The notes under the pieces were generated by a model. The model was not told the DNA's origin and searched no databases. It saw only the letters and a list, made by a program, of their open reading frames with translations. Shown piece by piece: positions 33,521 to 39,044 of a stretch of DNA of 39,044 nucleotides. Position 1 is the first letter of the stretch, and each line of letters begins with the position of its first letter. Both the position numbers and the translations under genes were made by a program. The stretch is from SB15 sp964557285 (GTDB lineage: Bacteria; Chloroflexota; Anaerolineae; Aggregatilineales; J027), in assembly GCA_964557285.1 (NCBI GenBank), contig CAZKZS010000008.1, positions 1-39,044 of the forward strand, read 5' to 3'.

Positions 33521-34244
33521 GCTGCTGATATTTGCGGAATTCATACCAGCTCATCAACAGACTCAAGCGCAGCCCATGGAAGCCATCCCGATAGCCCTGC
33601 AAATCAAAAAACCGCCATTTGAAATGACGAAGCGGCTGCAAATAGGGTGTATAAATTTTAGGCCGCACGCCCGCATTATAAAGTATCTGCGCGTCGTACT
33701 GCACATAGCGGCGCTGTTTTTCGTGAAACTGAGCGAGATTTTCATAGTTGTAATGAATCATCGGTGTTTTAAGATAACCGGCTTCACCAGAGGACAGCAC
33801 CACCAGTTCATGTACCTGCCTGTCCGGGTCGTAATGGGCATTTCCCCGCTTGAGCAGCCGCATCTGGTAATCGGGATACCAGCCTGTATGACGGGTCAGC
33901 CTGCCAAAAATATAATTATGACGCGGTATCCAGTAGCCGACATGCTGCGGACTGGCTACCGTTTGGCGGATTTCTGCCGCCAGCGCTTCCGTCACCCGTT
34001 CGTCTGCATCCACAAACAGCACCCAGTCCGTTTGGACCGCGTTTAAGGCATCGTTGCGCTGCTGAGCATAGTGAAAAAACTCATTCAAGCGCACTTCCGC
34101 CCCGCAGTTTGCCGCTATCTCGCGGGTGCGGTCTGTACTGCCGGAATCAAACACCAGAACATGGTCAGCCCATTTCACGCTGGCGATACAGTCTGCAAGA
34201 TGGCGTTCTTCGTTGCGCGTTAGGATAATGGCTGCCAGAGTCAT
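33495..34244 (-). CDS. Family 2 glycosyltransferase (WaaE/KdtX-like)
   Basis: The 249-residue protein has a GT-A fold: LAAIILTRNEERHLADCIAS at the start, VLVFDSGSTDRTREIAANCG, and the metal-binding WVLFVDADERV. The middle part HTGWYPDYQMRLLKRGNAHY and VHE match the WaaE-like branch that adds sugars to lipid-linked or cell-envelope glycans. The acceptor is unknown. It overlaps the preceding glycosyltransferase by ATGA, so the two are translated together, and it converges on the nucleotidyltransferase-like gene with no room for a terminator between them. Confidence 0.92.
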   Translation of the reverse strand: MTLAAIILTRNEERHLADCIASVKWADHVLVFDSGSTDRTREIAANCGAEVRLNEFFHYAQQRNDALNAVQTDWVLFVDADERVTEALAAEIRQTVASPQHVGYWIPRHNYIFGRLTRHTGWYPDYQMRLLKRGNAHYDPDRQVHELVVLSSGEAGYLKTPMIHYNYENLAQFHEKQRRYVQYDAQILYNAGVRPKIYTPYLQPLRHFKWRFFDLQGYRDGFHGLRLSLLMSWYEFRKYQQLKRLTSQR

Positions 34245-35182
34245 GTTTTCTCCAGAATGTGCCGATAAGCGGCGAGTAATTCATGACGCTCTGTGTCGGT
34301 TAAAACAGGATTATTTTGTGTCTGCTTCATCTGGCGTTTCATGCCCCATCGGATGATGCGCTTTGCCAGCCAATTTTTCCAGCGCGGGTAATATTTTTGG
34401 TATAGGAGCAGGCGGCTTTCCCACAAATTGATCAGGCTGCGCGGGCGCACCTGCCCCGTGCTTTGCCCCCCCAGATGGGTAATATGGGCAGCAGGGACAC
34501 AGTAAATTTCCCATCCGGCCTGACGGATACGCCACATCCAGTCAATTTCTTCGCAGTACATCAAAAACTGCTCGTCAAATAGTCCCGTTTGCTGGATGAC
34601 TTCGCGTTTGAGCATCATGGTTGCGCCGAGGGTATGGTCAACAGGAAAAGGCATTTTGCCCTCATATAGGGAGCGCGAATACCGCCCATTGAGCGCACTT
34701 TCATACAGGCGGCCCGGGGTGGGCAGCAAGTCCATCCACAACTGCGCCAGTCCGGGGAAATGAAAGGCGCTGTGCTGGAAACTGCCATCCCCAAACGTCA
34801 GCCGCGCCCCCACCACTCCCGCGTTGGGCAGGGAAAACAGGGCATCATATAAGGTGCGGGTACCGCCAGCGTGAGTAATCGTATCTGAATTTAACAGATA
34901 AACCGCACGCGGCAGCGAATCGCCATGTGGAAATCCGATGGCTCGTAAAACCGCATTGTTTCCGCCCGCAAAACCGAGATTGGTTTCGTTGGCGATCAGC
35001 CGTACCTGCGGAAACACTGATCGGATGGCTTCGACACTGCCATCGCTGGACGCATTATCCAGCACCCAGACTTCAGTTTCCGGCGGCCCGGAGGTGGCAA
35101 GGTCATCAAGCAGTGAGTGCAGCGCCTGAAGGGTAATATCGCGGGTATTCCAATTGACAATGACAACGGCTAAATTTTTCAT
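34241..35182 (-). CDS. Family 2 glycosyltransferase (rhamnosyltransferase-like)
   Basis: The 313-residue protein has the GT2 core LAVVIVNWNTRDITLQALHS, EVWVLDNASSDGSVEAIRSV, NLGFAGGNNAVLRAIG, the metal site YLLNSDT, and EEIDWMWRIRQAGWEIYCVP, which carries the catalytic acid region. A basic C-terminal part (about 260-295) may bind the membrane. Such enzymes add sugars such as rhamnose to envelope polysaccharides. The ATG at 35182 follows an intrinsic terminator T-run by 4 bases and no Shine-Dalgarno sequence is present. A TTG at 35188 is also possible. It is followed by a second glycosyltransferase gene with ATGA overlap. Confidence 0.9.
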   Translation of the reverse strand: MKNLAVVIVNWNTRDITLQALHSLLDDLATSGPPETEVWVLDNASSDGSVEAIRSVFPQVRLIANETNLGFAGGNNAVLRAIGFPHGDSLPRAVYLLNSDTITHAGGTRTLYDALFSLPNAGVVGARLTFGDGSFQHSAFHFPGLAQLWMDLLPTPGRLYESALNGRYSRSLYEGKMPFPVDHTLGATMMLKREVIQQTGLFDEQFLMYCEEIDWMWRIRQAGWEIYCVPAAHITHLGGQSTGQVRPRSLINLWESRLLLYQKYYPRWKNWLAKRIIRWGMKRQMKQTQNNPVLTDTERHELLAAYRHILEKT

Positions 35183-35186
35183 AAAC

Positions 35187-35212
35187 AAAAAACGCGGCTG
35201 CTGTGCGCCGCG
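35187..35212 (-). terminator. intrinsic terminator between the lipoprotein and glycosyltransferase genes
   Basis: On the minus strand CGCGGC and GCCGCG form a perfect 6-bp GC stem with an 8-base loop, followed directly by six T. It ends the tRNA-lipoprotein transcription unit. The T-run ends 4 bases before the glycosyltransferase ATG. Confidence 0.8.
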
Positions 35213-35235
35213 CTGAGCATCATCCTTTATTCCGG

Positions 35236-36294
35236 TTAATTCGCCATATTCCAGCCAATGGTTTGCAGCCAGGTACGAAAATCCGCAAAATCTTCGGGTG
35301 TCACCCCGACAAAATCCTCATACCCAAACAGGGTTTTCAGATCGTCGTTGGCTTCTCTGTTGTCAGAAACAATCGCACGAATGGCATTGATAATTTCATC
35401 GCGTAAAAATTCCGGCATCAAGGGGGGGAATACCAGCACATCATTAGGAATGGACGGCCATCCCGTGACTTCATTCGAGGTAAAGAGGCCAACATCTTCT
35501 AAATCGGCCTGCTCATCTTCTGATAGGCTATCCAGAATTGCTTCAAACCGTCCGGCGGGAAGGGCAGCCGATTCACAAAGGCGCTGGTTTGCGCCTCCGG
35601 CCAACCCTTTGACCATTTCTTCGTCGTTTTCAAAACCCTCGGTCACAATTTCGATAGTATCCGCGTCCAGCAGGTCAATATTGTACTGGCGGAGCGCCAA
35701 AGCCGGATAAATGAATCCGGTATCACTTTCCAGCGATTCGGTGCAAAAGCGGCGTTCGCGTCCTGTTAAATTGGTCAGATTTGGCACAATACGGGTATTT
35801 ACCACCAGTTCAAAGGAGCTACTGCGGCTGCCATCTTCACGTTCGACCTGAAAAGCAGGAATCGCACCACACCGATTTTCCGCCGCTACGTATGTAAAGG
35901 CATCGACCAGCACTACCGTATCCTGAGAATCGCACAGCAGTTCCAGCGCGGCCTGCCGATTCTCCACCGCGATAAATTCAACGGTGAGGCCATCATAATA
36001 CCCCAGGCGGAAATTGCTGAGTTCGTCGGTCAGGGCTTCGCTTAGATCAGCCGCCAGCGTGCGTTTTGCGGCGGTGAGTTCGCCTACAAAGGCAATTTTA
36101 ATGGGGCGCTCTGATACCCCAATGGGGACAGGAGAAGCCACCGTCGGTAAAGCCGTTGAACGCAGCGTTGGGGTAGGAGAAGGGCCGAGAGTAGAACGGG
36201 GTCTGGGAGTAGCTTCTGCTTCATTCCCACCACACGCGGCCAGCAGAAGGAGGAGGAAAATACAAAAAGTTAGTATTCCGTAGCGTGATTTAAT
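35236..36294 (-). CDS. Lipoprotein resembling a phosphonate-type (PhnD-like) substrate-binding protein, probable ATT start
   Basis: The frame is open through the upstream tRNA, but those codons are a translation of the tRNA and are not real. After the tRNA no ATG, GTG or TTG occurs before the signal peptide. AGGAG lies seven bases before an ATT at 36294, which gives a proper lipoprotein signal (KSRYGILTFCIFLLLLLAAC, lipobox Cys21). The 352-residue product then has a Pro/Thr/Ser-rich linker and a solute-binding-like domain: IKIAFVGELTAAKRTLAADL, a Cys-containing middle, and ending LKTLFGYEDFVGVTPEDFAD, which recalls PhnD/SsuA-type proteins. No permease or ATPase for it is adjacent. An ATC four bases after AGGAG is a less good start. 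The function is uncertain. Confidence 0.8.
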   Translation of the reverse strand: MKSRYGILTFCIFLLLLLAACGGNEAEATPRPRSTLGPSPTPTLRSTALPTVASPVPIGVSERPIKIAFVGELTAAKRTLAADLSEALTDELSNFRLGYYDGLTVEFIAVENRQAALELLCDSQDTVVLVDAFTYVAAENRCGAIPAFQVEREDGSRSSSFELVVNTRIVPNLTNLTGRERRFCTESLESDTGFIYPALALRQYNIDLLDADTIEIVTEGFENDEEMVKGLAGGANQRLCESAALPAGRFEAILDSLSEDEQADLEDVGLFTSNEVTGWPSIPNDVLVFPPLMPEFLRDEIINAIRAIVSDNREANDDLKTLFGYEDFVGVTPEDFADFRTWLQTIGWNMAN

Positions 36295-36309
36295 GATTTT
36301 GCTCCTGAA

Positions 36310-36393
36310 TGGGGTAGGTGGGACTCGAACCCACACGGGAGTTAACCCGGTTGATTTTAAGTCAACTGCGTCTGCCAATTCCGCCACAACCCC
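36310..36393 (-). tRNA. tRNA-Leu (anticodon UAA)
   Basis: The 84-base minus-strand sequence folds as a class II tRNA: acceptor GGGGTTG/CTACCCC with one T-T mismatch at the sixth pair, anticodon arm GTTGA-CTTAAAA-TCAAC with anticodon TAA, a variable arm (CCGGGTTAACTCCCG) and T arm GTGGG-TTCGAGT-CCCAC. The discriminator base is A, as needed for leucine. CCA is not encoded. The lipoprotein gene begins 15 bases after its 3' end on the same strand. Confidence 0.95.
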
Positions 36394-36405
36394 AGTTTGC
36401 CAGAA

Positions 36406-36434
36406 AGTGTATCAGAGACTTTGCCTCCGGTCAA
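36406..36434 (-). promoter_or_regulatory. promoter of tRNA-Leu and the downstream lipoprotein
   Basis: On the minus strand TTGACC (36434-36429), a 17-base spacer and TACACT (36411-36406) stand just before the tRNA; transcription should start about 6 bases ahead of it. This is one of the best promoters in the window. Confidence 0.7.
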
Positions 36435-36447
36435 CAGAATTTAACGG

Positions 36448-37581
36448 TTACATCTGAACTCGGCTGGCAGTTCTGGTGGAAAGCAGCACCACAAAAGCCG
36501 CAATCACCACCAGCGCCGCCAACGACCCCCATTCGGAAATCAGACTCATATCCTTAATCATAATTTCCCGCAGGGCAGTGTTGGCATGAGTCAGCGGCAT
36601 AAGTTTAGCAATCGGCTGTAACCAGGCGGGCATTGCTTCGACTTCCCACAGCACCCCGCCCAAAAAAACCTGGCTCACTACCACCAGAGGGATAAATTGC
36701 AGCACCTGAAATTCATTGCGGGCGAAGGTGCTGAAAAAAATGCCCAAATTGACGGAGGTGATAGCAAGGATAATTTCTACCACAAACACATTCAGCAGAT
36801 TGCCTTCATAATGAATGTTCAGCACAAACACGGTATAGAGCAGGGTGATTGCCCCTTGAATGAGGGCAAATACCAGAAATCCAAACATGTACCCCAGGAT
36901 AATTTCGTGGGCGCGAATAGGGGTCGCCTGCAACCGTTCCAGCGTGCCATTTTGCCGTTCCCGTAGAAAGGAAATGCTGGTCAGAATAAAGACAAACAGG
37001 AAGACAAATACCGCGATTAAGGCGGGGGCAGTGTAGTCCAGCGTATCATATTCCGGTCCGCCGTAAAGATAGCGTGAGTCGATTTGTGCTTCTACAGTAC
37101 GGGGTGTTGTTCCCTGATTCACGGTGATGAGTCCTGTCATCGCCTGGGCTGCCGCCCGTTCAAACAGGGATTCCAGCCGTTTAGAAATGGTCGGATTTGA
37201 ACCTTCGTAGGTCACATTCAAAGTCAAAGTTTGAGTCTGGGCAACCTGAGCCGTAAAATCTGAATTGACGGTGATAACAGCATCAACTTCGCCAGCCTCT
37301 AATTTTTTATCAGCTTCCTGCTCGGTCATTTCGACAGTTTTGAACGTATCAAACCCCTGAAGCACCATGAGCAGTTGGTTGCCGAGGTTAATCGCGCCCA
37401 TGCCTTCATCATGATTGACCACACCGACCTGAATATCCTTCGGTTCAACCCGAATCAAAATGCCGGCCACGGTGAGCAGGATAATCGGCACAATCACAAT
37501 CAGCACCAGCGTGCGCGGGTCGGCCAGCATTTGATAGATGACCCGCCGCGCCAGAATAGAAATTCGGCTACTGCTGAACAT
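36448..37581 (-). CDS. ABC-2 type transporter permease
   Basis: The 377-residue protein has an N-terminal helix (TLVLIVIVPIILLTVAGILI), a large extracytoplasmic domain (about 40-190) and five to six helices in the C-terminal half, with QNGTLERLQATPIRAHEIIL in the ABC-2 coupling region. This is the YhgE/Pip- and YbhR-like layout of exporters for drugs, lipids or polymers. The ATG at 37581 has GGAG seven bases upstream and overlaps the end of the ATPase gene by 14 bases. The frame is open further upstream, but only in overlap with the ATPase. It is the last gene of the tetR operon. Confidence 0.92.
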   Translation of the reverse strand: MFSSSRISILARRVIYQMLADPRTLVLIVIVPIILLTVAGILIRVEPKDIQVGVVNHDEGMGAINLGNQLLMVLQGFDTFKTVEMTEQEADKKLEAGEVDAVITVNSDFTAQVAQTQTLTLNVTYEGSNPTISKRLESLFERAAAQAMTGLITVNQGTTPRTVEAQIDSRYLYGGPEYDTLDYTAPALIAVFVFLFVFILTSISFLRERQNGTLERLQATPIRAHEIILGYMFGFLVFALIQGAITLLYTVFVLNIHYEGNLLNVFVVEIILAITSVNLGIFFSTFARNEFQVLQFIPLVVVSQVFLGGVLWEVEAMPAWLQPIAKLMPLTHANTALREIMIKDMSLISEWGSLAALVVIAAFVVLLSTRTASRVQM

Positions 37582-38290
37582 CACTTTTCTCCGCAAAATA
37601 CAAAAAGGCATCCTCAAGGCTGGTTTTTCCGGCCTGCTGGCGTAGATAGGCGGCTGAGCCTTCCGCAATCAGTTTGCCGCCGCGCAAAAACCCCAGACGG
37701 TCACAGCGTTCGGCCTCGTCCATTACATGGCTGGAGACAATCAGGGTAATGCCCTGGGCGGTGAGCTTACGGAAATGCTCCCAGAACTGCACCCGAAGCT
37801 GTGGGTCAACGCCAACCGTTGGTTCATCCAGCAGCACGACATCCGGGTGATGTGCCAGTACAGAAGCCAGCGATACACGCTGTCGCATCCCGCCGGAGAG
37901 TGTTCCAACCCGACTGTGGCAGCGATTCGATAGATCAACCAGGGCTATCGCCTCCTCAACCGCGTTTTTATCATGGCAGCCAAGCAGCCCAGCAAAAAAA
38001 GCCACGTTTTGCCAGACGGTCAATTCCGCATACAACGCCGATGCTTGCGTCATATAACCCACCTTTGAGAGAATGGTTTTATTGGGCATTGGGCTGCCTA
38101 ACACGACCACCCTGCCCGTGTCCGGTTTCACCAATCCGACAATGGCGCGTATCAGTGTGCTTTTACCTGCCCCATTGGGGCCAAGCAGCCCATAAATTTC
38201 GCCTTTTTGCGCCGTTAAACTCAGCCCCTGTAAGGCTTTCACTTCCCCAAAATGTTTATGAATATTTTCGACCAGTACCGCTTCGGTCAT
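37568..38290 (-). CDS. ABC transporter ATPase
   Basis: The 240-residue protein is a single nucleotide-binding domain: Walker A GPNGAGKST, Q-loop GYMTQASALY, signature LSGGMRQR, Walker B VVLLDEPTVGVD and the H-loop SSHVMDEAERCD. It fits the ATPase of ABC-2 exporters for antibiotics or polymers. Two adjacent ATG codons (38293 and 38290) are possible starts; the second lies seven bases after AGGAG and shares TGATG with the tetR stop, so it is preferred. It is translated with the ABC-2 permease (14-base overlap). Confidence 0.95.
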   Translation of the reverse strand: MTEAVLVENIHKHFGEVKALQGLSLTAQKGEIYGLLGPNGAGKSTLIRAIVGLVKPDTGRVVVLGSPMPNKTILSKVGYMTQASALYAELTVWQNVAFFAGLLGCHDKNAVEEAIALVDLSNRCHSRVGTLSGGMRQRVSLASVLAHHPDVVLLDEPTVGVDPQLRVQFWEHFRKLTAQGITLIVSSHVMDEAERCDRLGFLRGGKLIAEGSAAYLRQQAGKTSLEDAFLYFAEKSDVQQ

Positions 38291-38886
38291 CATTTATCTC
38301 CTATACCCATCAGCAGCACATCCATCATGTGTTTTTTCCATTCATCCTGAGTTAACTGATTTAATATAACGGGTGGTAGAATGGCCTGCGTAATCACATA
38401 CCCAAAAATCAGCATCCCAACCGTGCGGATAAGAACTATGGGCGGCACATCTTTGCGCCAGCCCTCTATCCCCTGAAGGCGCAGCATAATTTGCAAAAGC
38501 GGTGCTTGCAGCCCCGCCAGATGTTCCCTCACATGGGCGGCATTAAATTCCAGAAAATCCAGCATGACTAACCCAACAAAACGAATATTTTCGTTTACCA
38601 GTGCCGTAACTGCCTGAAAAAGATTGGGGATAAATTCGGCTGCTGTGTCCCCTTCTATTTGGTTCACCATTTCAAAAATGTGGGGATAGGGGCTGCGGGC
38701 ATTCAAAAGTGCGACGAGAATCGTTTCTTTATCGGGAAAATGATTGTAAATTCCAGCGACGGATTTATAACCTGCCTGCTGAGCAATATGCCGCATACTT
38801 GTACCGTTATACCCCTGTCTCAAAAATAGGGTTTCTGCGGCATCCATAATAGCATCAACCGCCTGTTCACCTTTGGGAGTTGCCAT
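38290..38886 (-). CDS. TetR-family transcriptional regulator
   Basis: The 198-residue protein has the TetR N-terminal DNA-binding domain (DAIMDAAETLFLRQGYNGTS ... YNHFPDKETI) and a helical C-terminal ligand domain. It is the first gene of an operon with the ABC exporter and probably represses it and itself, since an inverted repeat overlaps the transcription start. The ATG at 38886 has GAGG five bases upstream; a GTG at 38892 is the alternative start but lies too near that site. TetR regulators of ABC exporters usually sense the exported compound, which is not known here. Confidence 0.94.
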   Translation of the reverse strand: MATPKGEQAVDAIMDAAETLFLRQGYNGTSMRHIAQQAGYKSVAGIYNHFPDKETILVALLNARSPYPHIFEMVNQIEGDTAAEFIPNLFQAVTALVNENIRFVGLVMLDFLEFNAAHVREHLAGLQAPLLQIMLRLQGIEGWRKDVPPIVLIRTVGMLIFGYVITQAILPPVILNQLTQDEWKKHMMDVLLMGIGDK

Positions 38887-38901
38887 ACTCACCTCATAAA
38901 A

Positions 38902-38921
38902 ATGAACAATCGTTCGTTCAT
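38902..38921. promoter_or_regulatory. TetR-type operator
   Basis: The sequence ATGAACAATCGTTCGTTCAT is an inverted repeat with perfect 6-base outer arms (ATGAAC/GTTCAT) and an imperfect middle. It overlaps the predicted transcription start of the tetR operon, as expected for autorepression. Similar palindromes are common TetR operators. Confidence 0.65.
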
Positions 38922-38926
38922 AAATT

Positions 38927-38955
38927 ATGATATAACTTTAGAGGGAGGGTGTCAA
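38927..38955 (-). promoter_or_regulatory. promoter of the tetR-ABC exporter operon
   Basis: On the minus strand a consensus TTGACA (38955-38950), a 17-base spacer and TATCAT (38932-38927, five of six) precede tetR. Transcription should start near 38920, inside the operator. Confidence 0.75.
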
Positions 38956-39003
38956 GAAGGGAAAAATCTGGGAGTGGCAAATTTTGTGTGCATGAGCTTT
39001 TTT

Positions 39004-39044
39004 ACCCCTCACCCTGCCTTCGGCATCCCTCTCCCAGAACGGGA
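39004..39044. repeat. palindromic intergenic repeat, cut by the window end
   Basis: The segment ACCCCTCACCCTGCCTTCGG and its continuation contains TGCC-TTC-GGCA and ends in TCCC-AGAAC-GGGA, whose right arm runs off the window. Sequences of this CCCTCACCC...CCCTCTCCC form are dispersed palindromic repeats in many bacterial genomes and often follow gene ends. Only part is visible. Confidence 0.5.

Noticed and set aside
36295..36387. N-terminal extension of the lipoprotein beginning MAELADAVDLKSTGL
   Set aside because: It is the translation of tRNA-Leu, a well-known annotation artefact; the real start lies after the tRNA.

Overview
The window looks like a chromosomal segment from a Chloroflexota (Anaerolineae-like) bacterium. 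This is inferred from gene content, not from a phylogenetic marker. The signs are a Tad/CpaEF locus with no secretin in view, a CtaC with a fused cytochrome c beside an A2-type CtaD, very long multi-GAF sensor kinases, long-form HPF, and short GC-rich palindromic repeats between genes. Genes are tightly packed; the largest gene-free stretch is about 250 bp. No rRNA, CRISPR array or prophage was seen. One tRNA and one partial transposon gene are present.

Layout. Positions 1-151 (minus) hold the first 50 codons of an IS200/IS605-type tnpB that runs off the left edge. Positions 408-8686 (minus) form a four-gene signalling operon: two stand-alone receiver proteins, a 1901-residue membrane hybrid kinase with seven GAF domains and one PAS, and a threonine synthase fused in frame to a complete receiver domain. 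Upstream lie dnaN and a small lipoprotein gene. Positions 10912-15920 (plus) encode a membrane-anchored beta-propeller (glucose/sorbosone dehydrogenase-like), CtaC, CtaD and an unknown four-helix membrane protein, closed by an intrinsic terminator.

Positions 16112-23019 (plus) form a purine uptake and salvage block: a BMP-type binding protein, a double ABC ATPase with an odd hydrophobic insertion in its second half, two permeases, a terminator, then adenine deaminase. Positions 23153-24980 encode a NarL-type regulator and its DegS-like cytoplasmic kinase. Positions 25045-31139 carry the Tad-type machinery cpaB, cpaE, cpaF, tadB and tadC, without a recognisable pilin, prepilin peptidase or secretin. 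ComFC, long-form HPF and a nucleotidyltransferase-like protein follow on the same strand.

The right part is on the minus strand: two family-2 glycosyltransferases, a lipoprotein resembling a phosphonate-type binding protein, a tRNA-Leu(UAA) just upstream of it, and a tetR / ABC ATPase / ABC-2 permease operon with a clear promoter and operator. The window ends inside a palindromic intergenic repeat.

The most unusual items are the threonine synthase-receiver fusion in a giant-kinase operon, the two-helix hydrophobic insertion inside an ABC nucleotide-binding domain, a probable ATT start codon on a lipoprotein transcribed behind a tRNA, and a terminator whose T-run ends 4 bases before a glycosyltransferase start codon.
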